Notes: a model not told the origin generated them from the letters alone. 64,000 bases of DNA from Polyangium spumosum (GCF_009649845.1 NZ_WJIE01000017.1:109398-173397); one strand, 5' to 3'. Numbered from the stretch's first letter, positions 9,812 through 18,107 are shown. A program made the numbers and translations.

Positions 9812-10786
9812 TCACTTCTTGCTGCGAAACGCGTCCGTCGCCGTGATGAGCTCGTGGATCATACCCGGCTCGAAGGCCGAGTGCCCCGCGTCGGGCACGA
9901 TCCGCAGGTTTGCCTCGGGGAAGGCGCGGTGCAGGTCCCAGGCGCTCTTCGCGGGGCAAACCACGTCGTAGCGCCCCTGCACGATGACCGTGGGGATGTG
10001 GCGGATCTTGCCCACGTCCGTGAGGAGCTGGCCGTCGTGCTCGAAGAACCCGCCGTTCACGAAGTAATGGCACTCGATGCGGGCGAACGCGTCGGCGAAC
10101 GTGTCGCCCGCGCAGCGCGTGATGTAGTCCTGGTTCTGCAGGAGAAAACTCGTGCTGCCCTCCCACACGCTCCACGCGCGCGCCGCGGCTTGCCGCACGG
10201 CCGGATCGTCGCTCGTGAGGCGCCGGTAATAGGCTCGCACGAGGTCGCCCCGCTCCGCCTCGGGGATCGCGGCGAGGTAAACCTCCCAGGCGTCGGGGAA
10301 CACCGCGCTCGTGCCCTCCTGGTAAAACCAGTCGATCTCCCACTTGCGCAGGAGGAAAATGCCCCGGAGCACGAGCTCGCTGACGCGGTCCGGGTGCTTC
10401 TCGGCGTACGCGAGCGCGAGCGTCGAGCCCCACGAGCCGCCAAAGACCTGCCACCGCTCGATCCCGAGGTGCTCGCGCAGCCGCTCGATGTCCGAGACGA
10501 GGTGCCAGGTGGTGTTGTCCACGAGCGAGGCGTGGGGCGTGCTCTTGCCGCAGCCGCGCTGATCGAAGAGGACGATACGATAATGGGCGGGATCGAAGAA
10601 GCGCCGCTGCTTCCCGTCGCTGCCTCCGCCGGGCCCGCCGTGCAGGAAGACCACGGGTTTTCCGTGGGGATTGCCGGACTCCTCGAAAGAAAGCTCGTGC
10701 ACGTCGGAGACGCGCAGGCGCCCTGTGCGATAGGGCTCGATTTCGGGGTACAAGGTCCTGCGTGTAGGAAAAGGTCCGGCTGCCAT
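9812..10786 (-). CDS. pip: Proline iminopeptidase
   Basis: 324 aa from the ATG at 10786, chosen because family members begin RTLYPEIEPYRTGRL; the open frame extends 62 codons further without homology. This alpha/beta-hydrolase (S33 family) removes N-terminal proline from peptides in the cytoplasm. Visible features are FLHGGPGGGS (oxyanion loop), LFDQRGCGKS, the nucleophile elbow GGSWGSTL, the Asp in VQGRYDVVCP and the His in PDAGHSAFE. Length and motif order are standard. It lies 51 bp or more upstream of the phosphatase gene on the same strand. Confidence 0.95.
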   Translation of the reverse strand: MAAGPFPTRRTLYPEIEPYRTGRLRVSDVHELSFEESGNPHGKPVVFLHGGPGGGSDGKQRRFFDPAHYRIVLFDQRGCGKSTPHASLVDNTTWHLVSDIERLREHLGIERWQVFGGSWGSTLALAYAEKHPDRVSELVLRGIFLLRKWEIDWFYQEGTSAVFPDAWEVYLAAIPEAERGDLVRAYYRRLTSDDPAVRQAAARAWSVWEGSTSFLLQNQDYITRCAGDTFADAFARIECHYFVNGGFFEHDGQLLTDVGKIRHIPTVIVQGRYDVVCPAKSAWDLHRAFPEANLRIVPDAGHSAFEPGMIHELITATDAFRSKK

Positions 10787-11011
10787 GGGCGCGCGAGCTT
10801 GCCAGACGAGCCCACGCCTGTCCATCGCTCGCTCGGCGGCTCCCCGTGGTCCAGCCGAGCGCGCCCCCCGCGTCATGCCGCCGCGTGTCACGTCGGAGCG
10901 ACACAAGCAGCCGCCTGGGGAGCGGCCGTAAGGAGGTCGGGCCCCTCCTATGGCGAGCGGTTCGGTACGCAACCGCGCGCTGGAAAATGAGGCCAGCGTG
11001 AGCAGATCCTC

Positions 11012-11040
11012 TTTTCAATGTCGCTGGCACTCGCTATATT
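11012..11040 (+). promoter_or_regulatory. Candidate sigma70-type promoter for the 11127 gene
   Basis: TTTTCA and TATATT are separated by exactly 17 bp, in a locally AT-richer patch of the 340-bp gap between the divergent genes at 10786 and 11127. The 5' leader would be about 80 nt. Nothing else is recognisable in that gap. Confidence 0.45.
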
Positions 11041-11126
11041 CGTGTTTGCCATTGGATTCGGGGGCGGATGTCCGCCCCCCACGGTCACCGGCGCGCGCTC
11101 GGCGTGCGTCCATGGAGGAGCGTGCG

Positions 11127-11588
11127 ATGGGAGCTTCCACGAAAATGCTGGGCGTCGTCGCGCTGGCGGTCGCGCTCGGCGCGCCAGCGTCGGCCTGGGC
11201 GCAGGCGCCCCTGGCCCCGCTGACCACGCCCGCGGCCGTGCCCTGGCAGCCTGGCCAGGCCATCACGCCGGCCACGCCGTTCGGGGATGGGTACCGCCGG
11301 GTCCTCTCGGATTTGTCCGAGGCATTCGAGGCATTCGCCGACCTCACCCGTTATGGCGCCCCGCGCGCCATCACGCCCGCCGTGCCGCAGACCGTCCCCT
11401 CGCAGTTCTGGGGCGCGGACACGCGCACGTTCATCCCCCAGAGCCCGGAGCAGCCCACCATTTACGTCGGGCCTGCGCGGGCCCAGTTGATCCCCATCGA
11501 GACCGCCACGACGGTGGTCGCCGAGTCGCGCGGCATGCAGGGCGTGCTCGTGGGCTTCCAGCTCGAGCTGCCCTGGATGATCCCGTAG
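11127..11588 (+). CDS. Small secreted protein of unknown function
   Basis: 153 aa. The ATG at 11127 is preceded at six bases by GGAGGAG, which decides the start over the frame opening at 10950. A signal peptide of about 26 residues ends ASAWAQA. The mature part is rich in Pro and Ala, with short repeats of the kind TPAxPxQP and no cysteine. I recognise no domain. It is followed by two hairpins, the second a strong intrinsic terminator, so it is a single-gene transcript. It is probably a periplasmic or surface protein. Confidence 0.75.
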   Translation: MGASTKMLGVVALAVALGAPASAWAQAPLAPLTTPAAVPWQPGQAITPATPFGDGYRRVLSDLSEAFEAFADLTRYGAPRAITPAVPQTVPSQFWGADTRTFIPQSPEQPTIYVGPARAQLIPIETATTVVAESRGMQGVLVGFQLELPWMIP

Positions 11589-11606
11589 CGGCCCCTGTCG
11601 GGCCGC
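11588..11606 (+). terminator. Short GC hairpin at stop codon
   Basis: GCGGCCC pairs perfectly with GGGCCGC around CTGTC, starting at the last base of the stop codon. There is no T-run, so it probably supports 3'-end stability ahead of the stronger terminator 17 bases downstream. Confidence 0.4.
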
Positions 11607-11622
11607 CCAGAGTTTCCCGCCG

Positions 11623-11671
11623 CCGGGCGCGCGTGGTGGTCCCCCTGGCCACGCGTGCCCGGTATTTTTTT
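11623..11671 (+). terminator. Strong intrinsic terminator
   Basis: A 14-position stem (CCGGGC, one mismatch, CGCGTGG, pairing with CCACGCG, mismatch, GCCCGG) and a 12-nt loop are followed immediately by TATTTTTTT. It sits between two convergent genes. The T-run is on the + strand, so it ends the 11127-11588 transcript. Confidence 0.85.
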
Positions 11672-11684
11672 GGCGGTCGGCTCG

Positions 11685-12374
11685 TCAGGCCGACCAGAGC
11701 CGCACGCCGCCGCGCATACACGCCACGTTGTCGACGAGGACCACGTCGCTCGGCAGCCCCTCGGCCTCCACGTGCCGCGCGTTGCCGCCGCCGAGGTAGA
11801 GCTTGTGATGGTTGAAGATGGGCGCGATCTGGGCGACCGTCTCCCGGACGCGCTCGTTCCATCGGCGCTTGCCGAGCCTCTTCCGCGCCTCGTTGCAGAC
11901 CCGCTCCTCGTACGTCTTGCGCCGGCGGAACGGGTGATGCGCGAGCTCGATGTTCGGCACGTAAAACCCGTCCACGTACAGCGCGAAGCCCATCCCCGTG
12001 CCCAGCGTGATCAGGATCTCGGTCCCGCGGCCCTCGATGACCCCGAACCCTTGCAGCCCCGCGTCGTTGATCACCCGGACCGGCCGCCCCATGCGCCCCT
12101 CGGCCTCCTGCGCGAGCGGATAACCGGCCCAGGCCTCGTGCAGGTTCGGCGCCGTGCGGGTCGCCCCTTCGGTCACCACCCCGGGAAAACCGATGGATAC
12201 CCGATCGAATTCGCCGAGGCCCCCGACGACCTTGGTGATCGCCCCGAGCACCGCCTCGGGATCGGCCGGCTGGGGCGTGCGGACGCGGGCGCGCTCGGTG
12301 AGCGCGTTTCCCTCGGCGTCGAGGACCATTCCCTTGATGCCCGTCCCTCCGATGTCGATGCAGAGCGTGCGCAT
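11685..12374 (-). CDS. ROK-family polyphosphate glucokinase-like protein
   Basis: 229 aa from the ATG at 12374. It is probably a sugar kinase phosphorylating glucose with polyphosphate or ATP. The N-terminus CIDIGGTGIKG is the ROK/actin-fold phosphate-1 motif. SIGFPGVV, the INDAGLQGFGV catalytic-Asp segment, and TLGTGMGFALY (phosphate-2) follow as in PpgK. FNHHKLYLGGGNARH near the end is also PpgK-like. The length is slightly short for ROK proteins but normal for PpgK. It lies 32 bp after fumC on the same strand, suggesting co-transcription. Substrate choice between polyphosphate and ATP is not certain. Confidence 0.85.
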   Translation of the reverse strand: MRTLCIDIGGTGIKGMVLDAEGNALTERARVRTPQPADPEAVLGAITKVVGGLGEFDRVSIGFPGVVTEGATRTAPNLHEAWAGYPLAQEAEGRMGRPVRVINDAGLQGFGVIEGRGTEILITLGTGMGFALYVDGFYVPNIELAHHPFRRRKTYEERVCNEARKRLGKRRWNERVRETVAQIAPIFNHHKLYLGGGNARHVEAEGLPSDVVLVDNVACMRGGVRLWSA

Positions 12375-12406
12375 GGCTGCATCGTCCCAGAGCCCGCTCG
12401 CCGTGG

Positions 12407-13804
12407 CTAGATCGATTTGTTCGGCCCGATCATGAGCTCTGGCCGCACGATCGTGTCGAACTCCTCCCCCGTGAGCAGCCCGAGCCCGAGCGTCGCCTCG
12501 CGTAACGTCGTCCCCTCGGCGTGCGCCTTCTTCGCGATACGCGCCGCCGCGTCGTAGCCGAGCCGCGGCGCGAGCGCGGTCACGAGCATGAGGCTCTTCG
12601 TGAGGTTCTCGGCGATCCTCGTGTGGTTCGGCTCGATCCCGCGGGCGCAATGCTCCTCGAACGAGGCCATCACGTCGCCGAGCAGCCGGATCGACTGGAG
12701 CGTCGCGTGGAGCAGCAGCGGCTTCATCACGTTCAGCTCGAAGTTCCCGCCCGCGCCGGCGATCCCCACGGCGACGTCGTTGCCTTGTACCATCGCCGCG
12801 ACCATGATCACGGCCTCGCTCTGCGTCGGGTTCACCTTGCCCGGCATGATCGAGCTGCCGGGCTCGTTCTCGGGGATCGTGATCTCGCCGAGCCCTGCGC
12901 GTGGCCCGCTCGACAGCCACCGCACGTCGTTGGCGATCTTCGTCAAGCTCGCGGCGAGCGTCTTCAGCGCGCCGTGGGCGAACACGACGGCCTCGTGCCC
13001 GGCGAGCGCCTGGAACTTGTTCGGCGCGGGCACGAACGGCAGCCCCGCGAGCTGCGCGATCGTCGCCACCGCGCGTGCTGAAAAATCCGGGTGCGTGTTC
13101 AGCCCCGTGCCGACGGCGGTCCCGCCGAGCGCGAGTTCGTAGAGCGGCGGCAGCGCCCGCTCGATCATCCCCTTTGCTTGATCGAGCTGCGCGACCCAGC
13201 CCGAGATCTCCTGCCCCAGCGTCAGCGGCGTCGCGTCTTGCAGGTGCGTCCGGCCGATCTTCACGACCTCCGCGCACGCCTCGGCTCTTCGTGCCAGCGT
13301 CTCGCGCAACGTGGCGAGCTTCGGCAGGAGCGTGGCCGAAATTTCGGAGGCGATCGCCACGTGCATCGCGGTCGGGAAGACGTCGTTCGAGCTCTGGCCG
13401 AGGTTGACGTGATCGTTCGGGTGGATGGGCTTCTTCGAGCCCATGACGCCGCCGCTCGCCTCGATGGCGCGGTTCGCGATCACCTCGTTCGTGTTCATGT
13501 TCGTCTGGGTGCCGCTGCCGGTTTGCCAGATCGAGAGCGGGAAGTGCGCGTCGAGCTTCCCCTCGATCACCTCCTCGGCGGCGGCGACGATCCGCGCCGC
13601 CTCCTCGCGCCCGAGCAGCCCGAGCGCGGCGTTCGTGAGCGCGGCGGCCTTCTTGACGAGGCCGAGGGCGCGGAGGAGCGGGCGCGGGAAGCGCTCGGCG
13701 CCGATCGCGAAGTGATGCAGCGAGCGTTCGGTCTGGGCGCCCCAGTAGCGGGAGGCCTCGACCTCGATGCTTCCGAACGTGTCGGTCTCGATACGCGTCG
13801 TCAT
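12407..13804 (-). CDS. fumC: Class II fumarate hydratase
   Basis: 465 aa, the full family length. It reversibly hydrates fumarate to malate in the TCA cycle as a homotetramer, needing no iron-sulfur cluster. Visible are the substrate-binding [42 protein letters not shown], and the superfamily signature [10 protein letters not shown]. The ATG at 13804 is followed by [10 protein letters not shown], as in other FumC proteins. It is divergent from the desaturase gene, with 86 bp between starts. Confidence 0.97.
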   Translation of the reverse strand: MTTRIETDTFGSIEVEASRYWGAQTERSLHHFAIGAERFPRPLLRALGLVKKAAALTNAALGLLGREEAARIVAAAEEVIEGKLDAHFPLSIWQTGSGTQTNMNTNEVIANRAIEASGGVMGSKKPIHPNDHVNLGQSSNDVFPTAMHVAIASEISATLLPKLATLRETLARRAEACAEVVKIGRTHLQDATPLTLGQEISGWVAQLDQAKGMIERALPPLYELALGGTAVGTGLNTHPDFSARAVATIAQLAGLPFVPAPNKFQALAGHEAVVFAHGALKTLAASLTKIANDVRWLSSGPRAGLGEITIPENEPGSSIMPGKVNPTQSEAVIMVAAMVQGNDVAVGIAGAGGNFELNVMKPLLLHATLQSIRLLGDVMASFEEHCARGIEPNHTRIAENLTKSLMLVTALAPRLGYDAAARIAKKAHAEGTTLREATLGLGLLTGEEFDTIVRPELMIGPNKSI

Positions 13805-13890
13805 GACGCAGGCTTAGCAGCGTCCGCGCTTGTCATCCGTCCGGATCTTTGCCACCTTCCGCCCCCGACGATTCTTACGTGGAGCGAGCG

Positions 13891-14901
13891 ATGGCCGGAC
13901 AGGGCATGGATGCGGTACCCCGGGAGATCTTGCGCGCGGCCTACGAGCGCAAGCCAATTTACTTGCTCAAGATCCCGCTGCATTACGGCCTCTGGGCGGG
14001 CCTGACGTGGGTCCTCTACGCGACGCAACATCACCCCTTCGCGATGCCGATCGGCGTCGCCGTCTCGTTCACGATCGCGAACCTGATCCGCGGGCTCGGG
14101 GCGGCGGGGCACGACGCCGTGCACGGCAACCTCTCGCGCTCGAAGACGGTCTCGTACCTGCTCGCGCTCCTGTGCTGGTCGCCCTCGGGCTTCCCGGTGA
14201 CGCTCTACGCGAACTACCACCTGCACCATCACAAGATCACGAACACGTACCCCGACGTCGACAACGTCGTGGTCACCGATTACACGAAAAACCCCACGCT
14301 GGCGAAGCTCTTCCTCTTCTGCGTCTACACGTTCGCCTACCCGATGTATTTCCTCGGGCAGATGATGAAGTTCTACATGAAGCGCCTGACGCTGGCGCAG
14401 CAGGTGAGGACGCACCTGGAGACGCTCGGCTACTTCTCGCTCGTGGGCCTGGCCGCCTGGAAGATGCCGTTCCAGGTCTGGGTCTTCTGCTTCCTGCTCC
14501 CCTTCGTCTTCGGGGCGATCCTGGCCAGCGTGACGTCGATGATCGAGCATTTCGAGATGCCGGCGACCGACGACGACGCCTACAGCTCACGCACGTACGG
14601 GACGAGGAGCCATTTCCTCAATTTCTTGTGGAACAACGTCACGTACCACAACGAGCACCACAAGTACCCGGGGATCCCGTTCTACAACCTGAAGAGCTTC
14701 CACCACGCCGCGTATCCCTATTACGACGATCGCGTGAAGTCCGAATGTTACGGCTCGGTCCTCGGCCCGACGTTCATGCTCTGGGGCCGGATCGTGAAGC
14801 TCGACGTGGAGAAGCTCGAGGCGAAGTACGAGGGCCTCGACAAGCAAAAAGAGCGCGAGAAGATGCTCGCGGTGCAGGGCATTCAGCCCGGCGCGGCCTG
14901 A
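13891..14901 (+). CDS. Membrane fatty-acid desaturase
   Basis: 336 aa from the ATG at 13891, chosen because GGAG lies six bases upstream; the open frame can be read back to a TTG at 13849. It is a membrane di-iron fatty acyl desaturase or hydroxylase. The three histidine boxes are HDAVH, HLHHH and HNEHH, with hydrophobic segments before, between and after the first pair and an amphipathic charged C-terminus. Regiochemistry and carrier (CoA, ACP or lipid) cannot be told. It may set membrane fluidity or supply lipid for secondary metabolism. It ends seven bases before a convergent lipoprotein gene. Confidence 0.92.
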   Translation: MAGQGMDAVPREILRAAYERKPIYLLKIPLHYGLWAGLTWVLYATQHHPFAMPIGVAVSFTIANLIRGLGAAGHDAVHGNLSRSKTVSYLLALLCWSPSGFPVTLYANYHLHHHKITNTYPDVDNVVVTDYTKNPTLAKLFLFCVYTFAYPMYFLGQMMKFYMKRLTLAQQVRTHLETLGYFSLVGLAAWKMPFQVWVFCFLLPFVFGAILASVTSMIEHFEMPATDDDAYSSRTYGTRSHFLNFLWNNVTYHNEHHKYPGIPFYNLKSFHHAAYPYYDDRVKSECYGSVLGPTFMLWGRIVKLDVEKLEAKYEGLDKQKEREKMLAVQGIQPGAA

Positions 14902-14908
14902 TCCTCTT

Positions 14909-15298
14909 TCAAGGCCCGCCCGGCACGCAGATCGCCGTCGGCCCGCCCGCCCCCAGGCACGAGAACCCCGGATTACAATCCTGCGCCGAGCCGCAAGGCA
15001 TCGCGCACCTTCCGACCTGCGCATTGCAGCGATGGCCGCCGCACACGATCGCGGTGGCCTCGGTGCAGAGGGGCGAGAGCGGGCTCGGCGGAGGCGTCTG
15101 CGGGGCGACCTGCGCGCCCGCGGGCTGGCCTACGGGCGTGGTGCCGTACGTCGCCTGCTGCCCTGCGACGGGCGCTTGTCCTGGCGCGGGCCCGTACGCG
15201 TTGCCGCCCTCGACCGTCGGGGGTGAACCGTCCGCCTGGCTCCCGCCGCAGGCCGCGACGAAGAGCAACCCCAGAACCCCGCGATGTCCTCGGCCCAT
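14909..15298 (-). CDS. Small cysteine-rich lipoprotein
   Basis: 129 aa from the ATG at 15298. The N-terminus MGRGHRGVLGLLFVAACGG is a lipoprotein signal with the lipid-anchor cysteine at VAAC. A Pro/Gly/Ala-rich linker leads to a compact domain with several cysteines (CTEAT, VCGGHRCN, CAMPCGSAQDCNPGFSC). This resembles the short disulfide-rich Cys modules common in myxobacterial lipoproteins. The upstream part of the frame (to 15625) is antisense to the next gene and is not coding. No function is known. Confidence 0.78.
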   Translation of the reverse strand: MGRGHRGVLGLLFVAACGGSQADGSPPTVEGGNAYGPAPGQAPVAGQQATYGTTPVGQPAGAQVAPQTPPPSPLSPLCTEATAIVCGGHRCNAQVGRCAMPCGSAQDCNPGFSCLGAGGPTAICVPGGP

Positions 15299-15363
15299 AC
15301 CCGCAGCGTAGCGGAGACGAGGGCGGCGGAAAACACGTTCGAGAGGCGGGGGTGTGCTTCCGT

Positions 15364-15990
15364 CTACGCCTCCCCCGCCTCCTTCTCGGCCGTCCCCGGC
15401 GAAGCCCGGAGGTGGATCCTCCGGTACTGCTTCGACCCTGGCCCATACGCGTTCCGGACGACCCGCTTGAAGGCGAGGTACTTCTCGTACGTGGGCCCGT
15501 AGGCCTGGGCGCGTGCTGTCTGCGCCTTCGAGAGCGCCTTGTTCGCGACAATGGACTCCGTGATCTCCTTGACGGCCTTGGGCGCCTTCTGGCCGAACTC
15601 GCCATCGAGGAGCGCGTCCGCCCACGCTTTGCCCACGTGATCGTCGATGAGATCGACGAGCCTCTCGATCGCCTTGAGCTGGTCCGTGTCGGTCGGCTGC
15701 GATTTCAGGGTATCGGGCAGCTTCGTGTCCGGCAGGACGGCGAGCAGCGCGGAGCGGGCGACGCGATAAGGACCATCCAGGCTGGCGAGCGCATCGAGCG
15801 CCTCCCGGTTCTCCTTGGCAAACGCCGTCATCGCATTCGCGACGGCTTGCTCGGTGGCGAGGTACGCGGTCGCGGGTTCGGCGAGCGTCTCGTTGAAGAC
15901 CGCGACGACGACGGGGTTGGCGTCGGGCTCATGGGCAATTTCGATGGAGCGGGCGACGACACGCGCGAAGCGCTCGTAATCAATGGACAC
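15364..15990 (-). CDS. Uncharacterised helical protein
   Basis: 208 aa, soluble, predicted mostly alpha-helical and slightly acidic with a charged C-terminus (ASPGTAEKEAGEA). It opens SIDYERFARVVARSIEI. There is no signal peptide, membrane segment or recognised motif. It starts 22 bp after an AGGAGG-like purine stretch on its strand (CTCCTACG on +). It sits directly beside the 21-bp satellite array and near a frameshifted nuclease-like gene. The gene at 56017-56808 is a similar case: an unknown helical protein beside a GGCGAAG-type array. I cannot assign a role. Confidence 0.7.
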   Translation of the reverse strand: MSIDYERFARVVARSIEIAHEPDANPVVVAVFNETLAEPATAYLATEQAVANAMTAFAKENREALDALASLDGPYRVARSALLAVLPDTKLPDTLKSQPTDTDQLKAIERLVDLIDDHVGKAWADALLDGEFGQKAPKAVKEITESIVANKALSKAQTARAQAYGPTYEKYLAFKRVVRNAYGPGSKQYRRIHLRASPGTAEKEAGEA

Positions 15991-16071
15991 GGAGAACCTC
16001 CTACGTCTGGGGTGGCAGTCAACGAGGCGACCTTACAACCGGGCGAGCCGGACGTGCAAGGGCGACGTGCG

Positions 16072-16281
16072 CGCGAAGGTTGGGAGGCGAACGGCGAAGC
16101 CTCGGCAGGCGGCGGCGAAGGTCGGGGACGTCGGCGCGAAGGTCGGCCAGGGCGCGGCGAAGCTCGGAGACCGAGCCGCGAAGGTCGGCCAGGCGCCAGG
16201 GAAGGAAGCTAAGTTACCGGCGGAGCTTCTTCACGGACCGGCGAAGCTCGGTCACGGACCGGCGAAGCAACGGGAGTTACA
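16072..16281. repeat. 21-bp tandem satellite, ten units
   Basis: The core GGCGAAG (or CGCGAAG, AGGGAAG) recurs at 16072, 16093, 16114, 16135, 16156, 16177, 16198, 16219, 16240 and 16261, an exact 21-bp period. The best-conserved units read GGCGAAGCTCGGTCACGGAC. One + strand frame would give a heptapeptide series of the type AKVGxxx. No ribosome binding site or sensible gene supports translation, so I treat it as non-coding. It fills the gap between the genes at 15990 and 16277 and touches the latter's stop codon. Confidence 0.9.
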
Positions 16282-16864
16282 GATCGCACCCCTCGGCCCC
16301 GGCGGTGCAGTAGACGCTCCACCACGGGTTGCAATCGTCGCTGTCTTCGTGATCGCCGACGCTCATGTCGAGGAGGGCCTTCGCCGTGGTCGAGCCGTCG
16401 CCGTACCGCATATGCATGTGCTTGACCGCGCCGTCGCCGTGAGGAGGCCGGAGGATGACGTGCGTGAACGCGTCGCACGCGGCGTCCCCCGCGGATCGCT
16501 CGAACACGAGCCACACGGACGACGGGGACTCCGGGAAGTAATGGGGATCCGGCTCGAATCCCTTGTATTCGTAGGTGCACCCCTCGGCGAGGGGCATCGT
16601 GCCCTCGGCGTCCTGGTAAAACGACATGCGCTCCTGCTTGTCGAAGACGACGCGCCCCGGGTTCCGGGGGTCGTTCGCGCATTCCACGGCCAGGGGGTCG
16701 CTCGTATACGCCCCGTCGACGCCGAGATACGGAACGCCCTTGTTGGGCTCCTCGGCGACCGGCGGCGTGGACGCCGGCGGCTCGTCACCACCTCCACAAC
16801 CTGCGAGAGACAAAGCAAGGGCGAACGAGCCGATCACGGCTCCACGAAGTGATCGAATGGTCAT
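16277..16864 (-). CDS. Lipoprotein of unknown function
   Basis: 195 aa from the ATG at 16864, with GGAAGGA nine bases upstream. It has a lipoprotein signal with anchor cysteine at SLAGCGGG, then a short Pro/Thr-rich linker. The mature domain is acidic and aromatic-rich, with four cysteines near ECANDP, GCTYEY, DACDAF and DDCNPWW. Frames that extend upstream to 17545 have no support. It is not similar to anything I recognise. The stop codon abuts the satellite array. Confidence 0.75.
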   Translation of the reverse strand: MTIRSLRGAVIGSFALALSLAGCGGGDEPPASTPPVAEEPNKGVPYLGVDGAYTSDPLAVECANDPRNPGRVVFDKQERMSFYQDAEGTMPLAEGCTYEYKGFEPDPHYFPESPSSVWLVFERSAGDAACDAFTHVILRPPHGDGAVKHMHMRYGDGSTTAKALLDMSVGDHEDSDDCNPWWSVYCTAGAEGCDL

Positions 16865-16944
16865 GAACGATGGTCCTTCCACGGGCGTCAAGGCCCGGAC
16901 AGGTCTGCATCGTGGCACGACTTGTCGCCATCGTGCTACAAAAC

Positions 16945-16992
16945 GGCGAAGCCTCGACCGGTCACGGGCCGGCGAAGCTCGGCTACGGCCCT
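16945..16992. repeat. Stray copies of the GGCGAAG repeat
   Basis: Two diverged copies, GGCGAAGCCTCG at 16945 and GGCGAAGCTCGG at 16971, are spaced 26 bp apart. They lie in the 271-bp gap between genes starting at 16864 (minus) and 17136 (plus), and match the core of the array at 16072-16281. Confidence 0.7.
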
Positions 16993-17060
16993 CGGACGAC
17001 GGGGCGCGTGTGTCGACGTGGCCTTTCATTTCACGAATTCGACATGTCGGTGGTGCTTTT

Positions 17061-17106
17061 TTGACAAACGTTTTTCTTGACTGCGCCCCCGCGACAAACG
17101 TATGCA
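17061..17106 (+). promoter_or_regulatory. Candidate promoter with 9-bp direct repeat
   Basis: GACAAACGT occurs at 17063-17071 and again at 17093-17101, exactly 30 bp (about three helical turns) apart, inside an AT-rich patch. TTGACT at 17077 with TATGCA at 17101 (18-bp spacer) is a fair -35/-10 pair for the gene at 17136. TTGACA at 17061 is a second possible -35. The repeat could be an operator; this is inference. Confidence 0.45.
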
Positions 17107-17135
17107 TCGCGTCGCCGCTCCTGGAAGGAGGTTCG

Positions 17136-17208
17136 ATGACCGATTCCGTGGAAGAACAAGACAGCGTCGACCTGATCCTCCGCCACGTCTCGCACCGGTT
17201 TCCCGAGG
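17136..17208 (+). pseudogene. Displaced 5' end of the Rpn-type gene
   Basis: An excellent ribosome binding site (GGAAGGAGG, four bases before the ATG at 17136) opens a frame reading MTDSVEEQDSVDLILRHV and ending its sensible part at HRFPED. The continuation MARGLLGVEGPLS lies in a different frame starting at 17209, 73 bases after the ATG. Restoring the two missing bases in GAGGATGGCC would join the two halves. The initiation signals are therefore disconnected from the main frame. Confidence 0.7.
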
Positions 17209-18090
17209 ATGGCCCGCGGCTTGCTCGGCGTGGAGGGCCCGCTTTCGGCGACCGTGCTCGAGACGCAGGTCGCCTCGCGCCATCGCGAGCTCGACCGCAC
17301 GCTCGACGTGCAGGTGAAGGGCGAACGAAGGTTGATCCACCTCGAATGGCAGGGCGACATGCCGGCCAACATGCCGTTCCGGAGCTACGAGTACCAAACG
17401 CTGATGGCGCTCGCGGTGGCGGCCGAGAAACGAGCGGGCTCGCAGCTCGTGCCGCCCATCGAGAGCGTGGTCGTGCTCCTGGGGGGTCGGGCCGAGCCCT
17501 GGCCGACGCATGGCTCGTACCGCCTCTCGCCCCCGGACACACCATTCTCCGGGGTGCATTTTCGTATCGAGCCGGTGTATCAGCGGACCGTCGCCGAGCT
17601 CGCGGCGCGCGGACCGTTCTGGCTCATCTTCACGCCGCTCGCGGCGGATGCGGACGAGCCCCACATTCGCCGGGTCGTGGACGAGCTCCGGGCTCGTGTA
17701 TCGTCCGAGGCGTTCGAGGAGCTCGGCGTGGCGATGGCGGTCCTCGCGGAAGCCGATCAGCGAGGCCGAGGACTCCGAAGTGTGATAAGAACTTTGTTGC
17801 CCAGGGAGCTGGTCATGAACAACTGGATATTCAGGGAAGGGTTGGAAGAGGGACGGCAGAAGGGACGCGAGGAAGGACGCGAGCAAGGCCTCGAGCAAGG
17901 CCTCCAGCAGGGCCTCGCCCCGCTCGCCCATCTGTTCGAACGCCGCCTCCGCCGCCCCCTCACGCCGCACGAACGTGCCACGCTGGCCGAGCGGCTCCAC
18001 CAGCAAGGCGCCGAGCGGCTCGGCGACGTCGTCCTCGACCTATCCCCCGAGGACCTCGCCACCTGGCTCGCCGCGACGAACGGGCACTGA
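17209..18090 (+). CDS. Rpn/PD-(D/E)XK nuclease-like protein, frameshifted
   Basis: The main body (293 codons) belongs to the Rpn-like/DUF4351-type family of transposase-related PD-(D/E)XK nucleases. ETQVASRHRELDRTLDVQV then LIHLEWQGD gives the D...ExQ catalytic layout. A Gln/Glu/Gly-rich linker (about 207-235) and a DUF4351-like C-terminus (FERRLRRPLTPHERATLAERL) follow. The ATG at 17209 has only GAGG directly against it and is probably not the native start; the real one is at 17136, out of frame by a two-base loss. It is either a recent pseudogene, a sequence error, or needs translational frameshifting. Flanking GGCGAAG repeats mark an accessory locus. Confidence 0.7.
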   Translation: MARGLLGVEGPLSATVLETQVASRHRELDRTLDVQVKGERRLIHLEWQGDMPANMPFRSYEYQTLMALAVAAEKRAGSQLVPPIESVVVLLGGRAEPWPTHGSYRLSPPDTPFSGVHFRIEPVYQRTVAELAARGPFWLIFTPLAADADEPHIRRVVDELRARVSSEAFEELGVAMAVLAEADQRGRGLRSVIRTLLPRELVMNNWIFREGLEEGRQKGREEGREQGLEQGLQQGLAPLAHLFERRLRRPLTPHERATLAERLHQQGAERLGDVVLDLSPEDLATWLAATNGH

Positions 18091-18107
18091 AGCCCGCTCC
18101 CCCCGCC

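Noticed and set aside
16072..16281. CRISPR array
   Set aside because: Units are contiguous with no unique spacers, and no cas genes are present; the same applies to the 43-bp array.
15983..16852. + strand frame with AKVGxxx heptads through the 21-bp array
   Set aside because: No ribosome binding site, starts inside an antisense gene and ends antisense to a lipoprotein gene; the heptads follow from the 21-bp period.
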